From Plicaturopsis crispa FD-325 SS-3 (taxonomy: Eukaryota > Basidiomycota > Agaricomycetes > Amylocorticiales > Amylocorticiaceae), in contig KN832566.1 in assembly GCA_000827205.1 (NCBI GenBank), positions 266,543 through 330,542 on the forward strand: a stretch of DNA of 64,000 bases, read 5' to 3'. Below, piece after piece: positions 45,222 to 56,999 of the stretch (positions are counted from its first letter, which is position 1; each line of letters opens with the position of its first letter). A program made the translations under genes and the position numbers. The notes beneath the pieces are model-generated. The model did no database searches and had not been told where the DNA came from. It saw only the letters and a program-made list of their open reading frames with translations.

Positions 45222-47866
45222 ATGGACTCAGAAGTGGAGGCCCGTATCCGCGGTATGTTCAAAACATGGGACACTGGCACAACCGACACAGGTAAAGCAT
45301 CTTCTAGCAAGAAGGGAGGCAAGAAACCTTGGCAGGAGACCCAGGACGACGAGGCACGCAAAATTCGGGAAGAGGAGGCCAAGTTTATGAAAGAGTTCAA
45401 TGCACGGCAAGCCCAATCCCCAGTTTCGCCTGGCACCTGGCATCAGATTCCCGCAAACGTAGACGCCCAAAAGAACAGTCGCAATGTGCTGCAGGAGCTG
45501 TTGAAGGATCCGAGCAAGGCAGAAGGCTTCCTGTCTGGTGCAGTCGGAGGCGACTCGGAGGAAGTGCGCATGATGCGCGCTACTGCATTCAAAATTCAAG
45601 GCGACGAGTTTTTCAAAGCGCGTAACTATGAAGACGCGTACACAAAGTATCTCAAGGCCGTCAAGACCTTGGTCGGCAAAGATTTCCGTGTCCCTCTCCC
45701 GGCAGTGGGAGGCGGGGGCGTGAAATCGGACACATACACAAAGCTTAGTGCTTGGGCGAAAATGGATATGATGGAGCACTGCACTGCAGTCGCCAGATGC
45801 GCAAAGGAACTCAAGGACTTTCCAGAGGTGGGCTCTGGTCCTCCGATTTAATCGTCGTGCTAATGGACTGGTTTCTGCTAGGCGCTCATGTGGCTAGAGG
45901 AGGTGTTCTTGGTGTGCAGGCATCATTTCTACACCTCGACCGAAATATACTTTGGTATGTACTCGCTCACGTCCCTTTAAATCATTCGCTAGTCTGACCC
46001 TGTGCGTAGACTGGTGGGTATATCATATCCACCAGCAAAAATATTATGACACTCGAGTGGAAGCCCTTCGCCTTGCTTGCGAGGTGTTCTTGGACCTCGG
46101 CAACACAGGTGCGGCCAGTCACCGGATATTTACCGCTCAGAAACTCTTGGGTGCAGCGGCGCCCATCAACAATGCTGCCCTCAACAGAATTATGGCGACG
46201 AACAATTGCGATCCTCGTAAAATTCTGGCCAACCGACACCCCGATCCCGCTTTGGTGCCAAAGCTGAACGTCAAATGCGATGCATTGCAAGTCCGCGGAT
46301 CTTGGCAGAAACTCCGATTGCAAAAACCGGGTGGGATGGTCTCGAGAACCGGGTTTGCAAGCGCTTTTTGGAACGGTGAGCTGCAGTCTGCTTGTGTGCC
46401 TTAGATGAAGTCGCTGACAACATGCCAGGAAAACTCTACGTTCTCGGCGGTGAGGACCACCTAAGACCATAATATCTATCCGTCTAATATAATTTATAGG
46501 TGAAAAGGATGGTGGGGTAACAGCACCCCACTACCGCGATTTCCATTGTGTCGACTTGAACGCACTCGATAGCTGGTGCAGGCTTCCTGACTACCCCGAG
46601 CCGCTCATCGACAAATGCGAGGGTTGGCACCTGGGCGTATACAAGGACAAGGCGTATATGTTCACCGGCCGACAGCAGGTCGACTTTTTCGACCTCAAGA
46701 CAGAGAAATGGGGGAAGATGATGACGACCATCAAGAATAGGGCTTGGCCGGTCAAGTACCAGCTCTGCGTCGACTATGCGATGCAAATCGTGAAGGGGAA
46801 GATGTACATCTTCGCAGGAGAACATCGGAGGGACACACCAATCGGCACGAATTTGCTTATGGCCCTCGACATTGAGAGCCGTACATGGCAGGTCCTATCT
46901 GGTACCACAGAGCCGAAGGCGGACTATAATGTCCCCGGACCGCGACGGTATCCGTCGAGCTGGGTGGACTCCACGGAGGAGAGGATTTGGGTTATGTTCG
47001 GAGAGGCGGATCGCCCAGGTGCCTCTATGATGGGTCTTCCTCATGGTGCTACAGCAGGGTACGTGCTAAGTTGCCGTGCATTCGATCGAGAGCGCTGCTG
47101 ATCGGGAGGGGTGCAAAACAGATACGGATACGACGACCTCTTCAGTTGGGGCATCGCTGAGAAGCAATGGAGAAGGGAGCGCTTGCTCGGCAATGTCCCC
47201 AGCCCTCGCTCCGAGATGGCATGCACCTTCGTCAGTCCTTAGCACTTTGGTCTACCCACGAGTACCGTCCCTGACGTAGGTCATAGAATCCGAAGCTGAA
47301 CAAAGTCATCGTCTTCGGAGGCTACAGCCCCGACACACCAACCGTTTTCCCCCAGACGACCAAGAGCTACTCGTACTACGGGGACACATTTATCATGGAC
47401 CCAACCACGCTTAATTGGAAACAAGTGCTCACCCGCGGGTTCCCGACCTACCGCGCCTTGTCCCGCCTCATTGCGGATCCTGTGACCGGGAAAACATTCT
47501 TATTTGGTGGATACAGCACAACAGACTTCGTCCCCTCTAGAGAACAAGACTATATCTCGCGAACGTATCTCGATATATGGCAGCTTTGCGTCGATGAGCC
47601 GGGCGGGTATTTCGAGGGCATCGACCTGGAGGAGGAGAAGCGAACGGCTGCAGCCGGACCGTGGCAACGCTGTTTCAATTGTGGCTGCGCCGGCCAGTGG
47701 AAGAAATGTGGCGGTACGTCTACTCGTGAAGTGAACGAGCCGTCCAGACTAAAACCTTCATAATTACCCAGGCACTTGCAAAGGACGAGCGTATTTCTGC
47801 GATGCTCAATGCCTGAAAGAAGGCTGGAAGGAACATCGTAAAATCCACAAATGCGCTAAAGCCTGA
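45222..47866 (+). CDS. TPR, kelch-repeat and MYND zinc-finger protein
   Basis: Eight exons: 45222-45827, 45882-45954, 46010-46375, 46429-46449, 46500-47058, 47122-47230, 47287-47713, 47772-47866, giving 751 aa. Three parts are visible. A TPR-like helical region lies at ~125-275 (RATAFKIQGDEFFKARNYED, ARCAKELKDFPEALMWLEE). A kelch beta-propeller follows at ~335-690, with repeats such as GKLYVLGG, KMYIFAGE, VIVFGGYS and TFLFGGYS. A C-terminal MYND finger is at ~709-748 (CFNCG, KKCGGTCKGRAYFCDAQC, HRKIHKC) with all zinc ligands present. MYND fingers bind short Pro-rich peptides, so a scaffold role is likely; no enzyme domain is present. I know no characterised protein with exactly this order. 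Confidence 0.88.
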
Positions 47867-48001
47867 AGGTGGGCCTATCCGCCAGTCTTCAGGTCCCCCG
47901 CTTATATTTTGTTACCCGAAACTGTTCACCAGCAGTAGACAATGCTGTTCATCGTAACAAACACAATACCATAATTACACCGGGAGCGCCGTACAATAAC
48001 A

Positions 48002-50979
48002 TTATTGAAAGGGTTCAGAGAAAAAGAAATCAGTATTAGTAGGCGGGGGTCCTGCGACCAATCCGCTGGGTATCTCCACCTTTTCACCCGACAAGTCTGC
48101 AAAGGAACGAAACAGTCAAACAGTCAATATCGTGCAGTGAGCGTGAACGGAACTGCAGCCACGCACCCAGCAGTTTGATCTTGAGCCCTATCTCTGTCAA
48201 GGCTTCAACAAACCCTGCCGTCTCCTGAGACGCGACGTGTCCACCATCCCGGCGTAACATATTCAATCCATCCGTCCAATCAGCCCACCTAGTCTGGTCT
48301 GGGGCGACTTGATCTGCCAAAGAACCTTCGTGCGCGCTGAGCATAGAAAAGGACAGAGGGGATGGGCCGAGAGGTGAGGTGGGAGGAAGGTCGTTGGGAT
48401 CGCGTATGACGTTGGGTGGCGCTGCGCAAGTCCCGGTGGCGATTTCACTGATCAAAGCAATCTCAATCCTCTCTGGAAGGTCCTCCAGGCCACTTCGCAC
48501 AGGGAACTTGACAGCACTGTCGACATAATGAAGATATTTATGGCCGTTGTCCTAGATGCTCAGCAGCTTAGACTGATAGCAGACGAACGAAACGTGTGGT
48601 TAGACTTACGAGTCTCATAAATCTCCAAGGTCGCGTGGGGCGGCGTGCTGTATCGCGCGGAACGGGAGCTGATATGGGAATAGCGTTGACAAACCAAGCA
48701 CCTTGAAGTAGACATTGTATACGCTGCTGCTTCACGAACTCATACGACTCCTTGTATAGCTTCGCTCGAAGATTTCTGAAATGCCGGTCATAAGCACCCA
48801 TTGAAAGATGTAGACACGCCGGACTCACCGCACAGGAACCTTACTCAAAAGGTCGTCCTCCATCTCCAGCTCCTTCAACTGCCGATCTCTGACTGCACGA
48901 TACTCGCAGTCTAGGAAGTCACTTTCCACCTCATGCCACTGTCGGATGTTCTCCTTGCGCAACGCGACTTTCACTCTGTGCCACGCGTGAGCCACTGACG
49001 AAGGGAACATGGTGGTTGCGGACAAGTGACGTACTGGCTTCGCGCAAGGGCTACCACCCGAGTAAAATCACCGGTTGCCGCGCCACTCTCGTTCCACATG
49101 CGGAGGAAGAAGTTGGTCGCGAGCGCGTGGACTTTGTAGAAGCTCAAGAAGAATGGCTGGAATGTCGTCGATGTCGAGTCTGCCCCGAGGTTAGAAATAC
49201 AACTTTGCGTGAAAATGGCTGGCTACATACATCCGGGGGCGAAGATTGCCCAATGTTCCGAGAGCAATTCCACGATCTCATTTGAAGCCTTGGCAATGGA
49301 GCAACGCCGCTCCTCGGGACGGCTGAGTTGCTCCTTCACAATCTAGAAGTCCAAGTGGTCAATTTTAAACCGGTGAAACAACTTGCGGCCGTAACGCACC
49401 TGGGCAAACATGTCGGGATCGCTCAGGGCAAAGTTTTTCTGGGAGACATACAAATCAATATCGGGGAGGCGTTTCCTGCGAGCAAAAAAAAAACGCACTA
49501 AGCAGTCCAGACCCAACACGCCACTGTCGCCAAACTCAAGCGACAAATCCTCGCTCTCAAACCCGATTTGCCGCCACTTGTAGACTCCGCCGTCACCGTC
49601 ATCCAGTTCTTCCAATTTGCTGGCAGCCCAAATTTGCTTCAGCGCGTTGTGATGCGCGACTACATGGTCTGCCTCGACGAGCGTTGTCTTCTTGCGGTAC
49701 GTGACGCGGATGATATTTGCTTGGAAGTCTAAGATGCACGACGTTAGGTCTTCGATGGTATGCGAGGACATGAGACGCTAGCTGTTGGTCAGCACATCAT
49801 ACTAAAAAGAGATACACGGAGGAACTCACGATCACTGCTTTCCGCACGTTCAGCCGCTCGAGCTCGGCAATGAACTCCTCCCACCGAGCGTCGCTCGCGT
49901 GAGCCAGGAGCGAGTTGATAAGCATCATACTGCAAAAAGTAGGTCAACATCACTATAAAGATGAAGGCGTCTTTTGCGAGACAAACCTGTAGAGTGCCAT
50001 GGCGGTGTCCGCACTTCCCAGTCGGCTTACGACAGTTTCCAGTATGCCTTTCTCCTTCCTCATCTGCTCAAACACCACCTGGAATCCGTACCGATACACA
50101 GAACCCGGCGGCACGGCCGGTGGTGCCCGGCTTGAGCTCGCGGTCAAGGGGCCTGGCGCATTGGCAGGGTCCGCCTCCACGAGCTTCTTGAGAATAGCAG
50201 TGGCGGGACGGCATACATTGATGAGGGACGGCGACGAAGAAAGGATCTGAACGACCTTGAAGATGAAGACATCCCCAAGAGTTGACCAGCCATATTCTAG
50301 CTCCATCAGGTGTTGCATGGCTGTCAGGGCATACTATACGCATACACATAATTGAGGTTGCGAGCATGGCAAATAATGGAAGAAAGCTTACAGCGAGCGT
50401 GTTGCCATGGCTGTCGGTGATAACCTCGACGAGCTCGTTGAGTCCGTCGCGCAATAAAAACTCGTTCGCAAATTGTTCTTCCTACAACTCTGCTGTTCTG
50501 AGACGCATTCACATCTATCGAATCAAGGGGACGCACCCGGATATATTTTTGAAGCGAGAACAAGGTGTACTTCAACGTTTCATCTCGTATGCTAAGCTTC
50601 GCCACAATTTCCGCTGCCTCGAGTGCTGGTGAATTAACGAGCCTTCCCGTAGATGAGCGTGAATTATCAAAATTTGATAGGACTGCAAGACTCACTTGAG
50701 ATTGTGTTTCCCTGTTATCTTCTTCCGCAGGTTATCATTGGTGACAAGTTCCTCCGTCTCATCTCTGAGTGCGAAGTTCGAGGGGGGCTCCTCGATCATC
50801 AGCTTCATGCACAGCTGGCGGACGACCTCGTCGACCGTTAGCGTTGGGTCGATACGCGTGCGCACAGTCACATTATTCTTCGTTGTGACGTTGTTTGTGG
50901 GCACCAGCGCGGCTGATTTCGGTCGGTGGCCATTGAGAGTCGGTGTCAATGGCGGATGGGGGTTGTTGTACGCCGACAT
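48002..50979 (-). CDS. ELMO/CED-12-like protein
   Basis: Thirteen exons: c(50696..50979), c(50537..50642), c(50392..50481), c(49987..50333), c(49830..49929), c(49499..49777), c(49400..49438), c(49231..49342), c(49035..49179), c(48829..48975), c(48610..48775), c(48167..48551), c(48002..48096), giving 764 aa. The N terminus has a ubiquitin-like/RBD region (RTRIDPTLTVDEVVRQLCMK) and armadillo-type helices. The ELMO domain lies at ~315-470: YKWRQIGFESEDLSLEFGDS, GVLGLDCLKNF, then IVKEQLSRPEERRCSIAKAS. After VALARSQVKVALRKEN comes a PH-like domain (~500-690). In animals ELMO pairs with DOCK to activate Rac. Intron 6 (60 nt) reads through in frame, but only removing it restores the usual DCLKNF sequence. 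Confidence 0.92.
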
Positions 50980-52363
50980 GTCGCGTATACTGAACGAGAT
51001 AGAGGGGTGAATTCGTAAGAACGGAAAGCGAAAATGATATTGGATTACAAGACGGAGCGTAGACGGGTTACAGAAGAAAATGGTGGTAGTCAAGACTTAC
51101 ACCGGGTAGGCGCCGAAATCTCAATGGTGTACAATCTTCTCGGGTCCGTCCAAAAGCGTCACACCTGCGAAGATAATGGCATGAGCTGACCTTGTCAAGG
51201 TAATGAACGTAGACAGAAAGATTCAGTAAAAGCTGTGTGACATCGTGTGCACCAAACTAATAAAAGTTTGGGGCTCTGACTGACGTGCAAATGTCGATAC
51301 TAGTCTCATCTTGAAGGATGCAACGACGCGAAGATGAGGACTCACAAGTTGCAATGACCGCGACGTCCGCGCGTTATCTCCCTCCCCCGAGTTGTGGTTA
51401 CCCTGTACAGACATGTCAGCCTTGGGCTACATACAGACGTCCGAGACAAGTAGAAAAAACTCAGAAAGCGTTGGTCACATCTCGTGTACGGAGAGTACTC
51501 AGACTGACGTGCAAATGTCGAAAACGGTTCATCACAGCGAAATGAAAAAAAAACCCCCGTATATAGTTGGAAAAAGACACGCACCAATGCACGCAGCCTT
51601 CCACCCCACTATGAGCTCACAGCACGGTAGCGAGACTTCACAAGGTGATCAACGCGAGGGTGAATTCTTGAGCGTATGTAGGTGAAACGTCTTGACAGAT
51701 GAAGTCCTTAAACTTGACCAGTCGCGATGTTGGGCGAGATATATGGAGCAGAGGCGCGTTTTGAGCTTTCGTCGCTGTTGTTGTTGTCGCCGCCGCCGTC
51801 GAGATCGAGGTCAAGAAGAAGAGTAGCGCCTGCATACGCCGCAAGCGTGGGACTTGTTTCATTTTTGATTTCGAGGTGCTGCAATTCGGAGGCTGTGTGG
51901 CTGTTCATCTTCCTCAATTCATCCTCTTCCTGCAACCGCTGCCATCCTAGTTTCATCCTCGCTGTAGTTCTCTCCCGGGCCCTGTATAGGACGTCCATGC
52001 AGGTCATTGCACACTGTAATCACCAAAGAATTACAACTTGGAATCACCTCGCAGGTTTCGTGAACAGAATGCGTTCAATCACCCCGCCTACGATGTATGC
52101 CTATATCTCTGTGTTTCATGCTCCACTCGAACGTTTCTGCATCCCGGACTTGCGGACTGCCGGTATCTGCTATGCTATGCCGGCTGTTCCAATGTTGCAT
52201 ATGTATGAGGCCAGATGCAGACGCCAGGACCGTGTTAGGATTGCAGCCAGTCAGCCTCATGTCTGGCGACACCACTGGCCGCTTGTTTCAGCCCTCGAGA
52301 CCCACCCTCCCTTATCACCTCTACTCAAAAATTTTCCTGTCTCAACAGATTTAGGAAACTCAC
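50980..52363. other. 1.4-kb divergent region with a 20-base direct repeat
   Basis: This is the upstream region of the ELMO-like gene (minus) and of the next plus-strand gene. A 20-base sequence, GACTGACGTGCAAATGTCGA, occurs at 51278-51297 and again at 51502-51521, 224 bases apart in the same orientation. A weak minus-strand frame at 51708-52007 is listed separately. Confidence 0.5.
51708..52007 (-). CDS. possible small protein, 99 aa, unknown
   Basis: One open frame begins MTCMDVLYRARERTTARM and continues through a likely helix (LGWQRLQEEDELRKMNSHTA, then SELQHLEIK). An Asp/Gly/Asn-rich stretch (DLDLDGGGDNNNSDESSKRA) follows. The composition is protein-like and the helix is amphipathic. I found no satisfactory upstream splice partner and recognise no family. 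It may be a leader-region frame or chance. Confidence 0.3.
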   Translation of the reverse strand: MTCMDVLYRARERTTARMKLGWQRLQEEDELRKMNSHTASELQHLEIKNETSPTLAAYAGATLLLDLDLDGGGDNNNSDESSKRASAPYISPNIATGQV

Positions 52364-54209
52364 ATGGACAAAAAGCAGGACTATCTTGACCGCCCTAGCG
52401 CACCCTCTCGGCTACCGTCGACCTCCATGAAGGGACCCACACGCCATACACATCTGCCTATTCTCAAGTCTGCTCTGAAGTCGCACTTGCCTTCTATCGG
52501 CATAGATGGCTCTCCAAGCACTCACCAGTCATGTCTTCCGAGGCGACCCGCTCTATCGGACATAAAAAATACTGGGTCATACGGCTCCAGATCGGAGAAT
52601 GACCCTAGCCATGTCCCTGTCAAAAAGCAATCGACTTCCAAAGTTCTCACTCGTACTACTGCACCACTGGAGATCTCAAAGAAGACCCTGCGCCCAGGCA
52701 TCTCGCGGAAGTCCTATAGCAAACCGTGCACTCCTGCTACGGCCGTTAGCACCTCTCCCGACCCGCATGCTATACCCCAGCGGCCACTATCGCGCAATGC
52801 AAATTCTACACACAGACCCTCTCAGATAGTTCCGCCTGTTCCAACCACGCGCAGACCTGCAGCAGACGATAAGGTCCTGGTTGACGACTCGGAGCATAAC
52901 AATCTGCTTTCCGGTATACCATCGACTGCAGCCAGCCTATGGACAATAGCCGCAGCGTCAAATTCCGATGATTCGATTTGCCTCGCCTATCTAGAAGGAG
53001 ACAAGCACGAAGACGATGCACTTTCCGCTATATCCAGAACCGTCACTCTTGGCAGTCTCAATAATGAAGACCAGCTCATCGTCTCAGATTCCTACCGGCC
53101 GGTCGGCTTCTCGAATTGTCGCGACTCGCTTTGCCTAACGTCTGTGTCTCCGAGCAAGCTGCGCAAGCCCAGCAATTCTCAAGACCGTTCATCTGGTCTG
53201 CCGGTCGACATGCTCACGATCTTGGATGAATTGGAAAACATCGCGGCCTCGATTCCGGCTACGACCAAACCTGTCCCGGCTCCGGACAGTATGGGCCCGG
53301 GCGATGCCCAGGGGACCAGTCCAAACGCGTTACAGAGTGACATACTGCGTACCATGAAGATATTAGACCGGCTAGGCTACGAGATGAAGGAGGTACACGA
53401 TCCCCCCAAAGTGTCGTCTCAGGAAGCGAGTGAGGCAGACGACCCTCCGCGGTGGAACGCGTCTGATAAAGGCAAATGGCGCGCTCCCGAGGTCGATATT
53501 CCTGCCATCAAGCCCCCAACACCCCTGGTATGCACGCACTGTCATTCCGTACAAGCTTAGCTGCTAACCGATATATCTCTTGCTCAGGTGATCTTCGAGA
53601 GCAAGCGCACAGATCCTCCCCGCCATGCCCAGCCATGTTATATCTACGATCGTGGCGTGCGTTCTGCTTTCATTCCATTGATCAAATTGCTCTTGCTTAC
53701 CCCGCTTTTGTGTTATACAGCACGCACCCGAGTTCCTAGTCGGGGGATCGAAGTCCTTAATCGCGATGCCTGCGTATGGTTACCATAGCAAAGCGTATCG
53801 GGCTCGCAGTATACCTACAGTACTGAAGTCCAAGATGCCCGTGCTCTCTGGGCGTGTGCCCAGTCTACAAGCACCGACGCACGCACGCAAGTCATGCGAC
53901 GGGTGGATTGATAGGCGGCCGGTTCCAATGGCGCCCGCGAGACCGATACCACATCCTCGCAAATCTCATGGCGGTGGGGGATTCTTCGGGCTCATTTCCA
54001 AGCCAGAAATCGTCGCTCCGTTGCCCACTACGGGAACGGGCCGGGCTAGGGGCAAATCCGAGTCTGCAGCATCACGGTCGAAGATCCCGACAACCGCACC
54101 ACGCACTTCAATTCCCGCCTCGCACCGCCCTGTCGAGGGCCCACGCACACGAACAAGCAAGCCACGCTTCTCGCTGGCAAAGGACTTCATGAAGAAATTG
54201 ACCGTCTAG
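52364..54209 (+). CDS. disordered Ser/Pro-rich protein, unknown
   Basis: Three exons, 52364-53527, 53588-53656 and 53721-54209, encode 573 aa. I do not recognise it. The first 180 residues are basic and Ser/Pro/Thr-rich (LPILKSALKSHLPSIGI, ALSDIKNTGSYGS). A short conserved-looking block follows: SLWTIAAASNSDDSICLAYL. Then comes a helix (LPVDMLTILDELENIAASI, later LRTMKILDRLGYEMKEVHD). The small exon 2 (69 nt) codes FESKRTDPPRHAQPCYIYD. The C terminus is basic with GGGGFFGLISKP and ends FSLAKDFMKKLTV. The architecture resembles a cytoskeletal or septum-associated scaffold, but that is a guess. The third exon is in frame only if both introns are removed, which supports the model. Confidence 0.65.
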
Positions 54210-54671
54210 AAGGTTTCGGGGCAAAGACAGCTTTGATGGTCTGATTCATATTTAGGACGGAAATACCTCGTGGTTCGTGTCATCTTGTATAATCTATCTT
54301 TCCTATTTATGGCCATTGTCCCGCTAGTCCTAGGCGTTGTGCAGCAAACTTCCGGTGTTTAAGCGCGATGGTCGAGCAGACGGTGAGGTTTTAAACTGGT
54401 CCACTCTCTCGTGGCGGTGGCGGTAGCGCTCCTGGCTTCTCCGTCAGCCTCTGGGTCAGCCTCCAGGTATTTAAGAATATCGCCAGGAACACTTTCAGGC
54501 TCTCGTGCTCGCCTTTTTCTTGGATCCCTCCGGCGCCGTGGTCCAGCGATGTCGGCCTCTTTCAGGACCTCCACGCTTCCCGCCAGCTCCTCGTCGACGT
54601 CGTCCCTCGCCATATGCCAATTGATAGCACGCACGGATGTAGAATGCGACCCCGGTCTACTTTACGAAATC
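54210..54671. other. intergenic with a possible minus-strand frame
   Basis: 460 bases between two same-strand genes. A minus-strand frame at 54359-54634 (91 codons) is acidic and basic by turns (RRRRDPRKRRAREPES, DILKYLEADPEADGEA). Its relation to the plus-strand gene start is unclear; see findings. Confidence 0.35.
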
Positions 54672-56734
54672 ATGGATATCAGCTTTGGTTCCAAATCCAG
54701 CATGTCGTCTCTCGGAGACGTCCCGCCCTTTCCCTCGCATCGTCCCCGTCTACCGCCCACGAAAATTGTACAACTGGGCGCCAATCTCAACATGTTTCCC
54801 CAAGGACTCTCGCACTTCATCAAGTTTGGGGCCGACGATGGCGACGATCTGTCTGTTTGTACCACTATCCCGACAAGCCCACGCATGAAGACTATGCTCA
54901 GAGAAACTCTGTCAGTGAAGAAATGGACCGTGCGTATATTTCCTTATGCTGCCCGTCCCCTACGCCGACGCCTGTTCGCGCATACCTGCAGGAGAACATC
55001 AAGCCCGTCGAATCCATTCTCAACGAACCCTGGGGGAAAATCAATACTTCTCGATCGGAAGACTGGGTGCCTAGTGGATCCTATTTCAATCCCAAGAAAT
55101 TTGAAACCGCCCTCGATGGGTACCGTGAACGTCGCAGGGCACGTTCCATGTCCATGTCCTCCCTCCCCGCAATCTCACCTCTCGGGGACTCACTTGTCTT
55201 CGAACGGGAAGTGATCGTCCACACGGGTGGCAAAAACAGACGGCTTTCGCTGTCCGTACCCGCAAGCAACATGGCGCCCGAGATGGTGAACATGATGCTC
55301 GAACTACAGGATCTGAGTTCATTTTTCAAGGGCGCGCCAGAAGGTATCCCTATATCCTCCCCGCCGGACTCTCCAGGTGTCCTTGCTGTGCGCCGAGGCA
55401 GGAAGGCGCCACCGTCTCTGTCTATGCCTCTACCCCCCAACTCAGAGCCCACGGCAGCAAGGAACTCATTCCCTTACCCCAACATCCCAACACCTTTCCT
55501 AGGCTCACCATCGACCTACACGCCCGAATTTGATTTCTCCAACAACACTGCTGAAGACGATCCGTCCATGGGACTTGAAGATATGGTCGCCAGCTTGCGG
55601 TCACGATGCGTATCTATGGGTGACGGCTCTCCCAACGTCGCAGTGTTCCAGAACGAGTCCCTCATGCTTCAGCAATCGCCGCTTTCGCGAATCACCATGA
55701 CTGGACAGGATGTACAGGAAGGCGAGGACGACTGGGAGTTCGCGCACAATCTCATGCAGACGTATGGACACAAAGCTTTCCCTGCCAAGTCCACCGTCAT
55801 AGCGCCCCTCTACCCCACTCGGCACGCGTCTCTGCCAGCATCGAAACTGAACAAGACGATTGAATTCGACACCCCCGAGTCCTCCTTTGCGAACGATGCC
55901 TCGGGTCATATGGAAGCTAGCGATGTATCGATGACGAGTCCGGTGACGAAAAGTCCTACTCGCCGCCGCAATACTACACCGGCGGGGAAACCGCCATCCA
56001 TCCCACTTCCTGCGGTGTCGTCAGCTTGCCCTCCCACGACGCCTCGTTCAGGCATGTCACCTCCAAGGCACACAAAGTTCCGGAGCATACTCAAGAGCGC
56101 CAAGGTCGTGCGCTTTGCATCACCAACGACTGATTTGAACGCTGCTCCCATTTTCACCCCTCCCTCGCGTGCTGCCGACGTCGTCAAGGCGGGTGCACTC
56201 AAGTCATCGTCACCTCTCAAAGAGAGCTTTGGTGTCGATTCCACGGAGAAGGCCCCCGTAGTTCCACGTAAAACCCCTCCTACAGTCGCCACTCCAAAGT
56301 CTCCTGCAAGGAGATATACGTCCATTGTAACATCGCCTGTTAGAGAGAAGAGCGCCACACCCAAGCCACCCACACCCCGGCGTGCGACCGTCAGCTCGCC
56401 TCCGAGCTCAAAGGGCTCACCCAGCGCACGTAAGATGGCTCCAGCCCTACCCAAGGAACCGATCGGCGTACTCTATGGCGCTACGGTGATCGAGCCAGGC
56501 ACCCCGGAAGGGCCGAAAGTACCACCCAAGAAAGCACCTTCTTCCCTCGGGCGGTATTCCCTCGGCGGGAAGCAGACCAAGCCTCAAACTCCTACGATAT
56601 CCACACCGAGTAGTGCATCGCGGTGGTCGACGCTCGACGAGAACATGCTGAGGCGCGGCAAGTCGGAATCGACGTCAAAGGGTCCCAGTCGGGTGCGCGT
56701 TCCGCTTCGCAATATCTTCAAAGCATTCAAATGA
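54672..56734 (+). CDS. disordered Ser/Thr-Pro-rich protein, unknown
   Basis: Two exons, 54672-54929 and 54992-56734, encode 666 aa. No known domain was recognised. The start MDISFGSKSSMSSLGDVPPF leads to a compact region (LGANLNMFPQGLSHFIKFG, VKKWTENIKPVESILNEPWG). A central part follows (EVIVHTGGKNRRLSLSV; MVNMMLELQDLSSFFKGAPE). The last 300 residues are packed with SP and TP sites (KSPTRRRNTTPAGKPP), suggesting CDK or MAPK phosphorylation. The short block KFRSILKSAKVVRFA and the final VPLRNIFKAFK may be binding motifs. An upstream ATG at 54411 is in frame, but its leader is low-complexity, so I chose 54672. It resembles the preceding gene in style but not in sequence. Confidence 0.65.
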
Positions 56735-56999
56735 GTACCGTTTCGCCTGTTTGCAATCTGTTTGTATCAAGTTTGAATATACTGCGTCTAGTGGGCCGTC
56801 GAATAAATCAAACAAAGTCTTACCCATATATATCCCGCAGCGGGTTATTCGTCAAAGTTTCACCGGGACGCGACTGACAGCCCAGCAAAGGCGCGTTCTC
56901 GTTCTGTACACGATCTACATGTATTTGTATGTTCGTATAAATACAATGATCTATCTGGCTCCAAATATTGCCCAATGCAAAGTCCCATAGGTTAAAAAT

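Noticed and set aside
49476-49498. 23-nt 'intron' in the ELMO domain
   Set aside because: Below workable size, and it leaves residues foreign to ELMO domains; the 60-nt intron fits the family.
50684-50696. 13-nt 'intron' GTGAGTCTTGCAG in the ELMO gene
   Set aside because: Too short to be spliced. A 53-nt intron with the same donor and an acceptor at 50643 keeps the frame.
54411-54671. Upstream in-frame start for the 666-aa protein
   Set aside because: The added 87 residues are low-complexity and begin with a run read from GTGGCGG repeats; the ATG at 54672 begins the more protein-like sequence.
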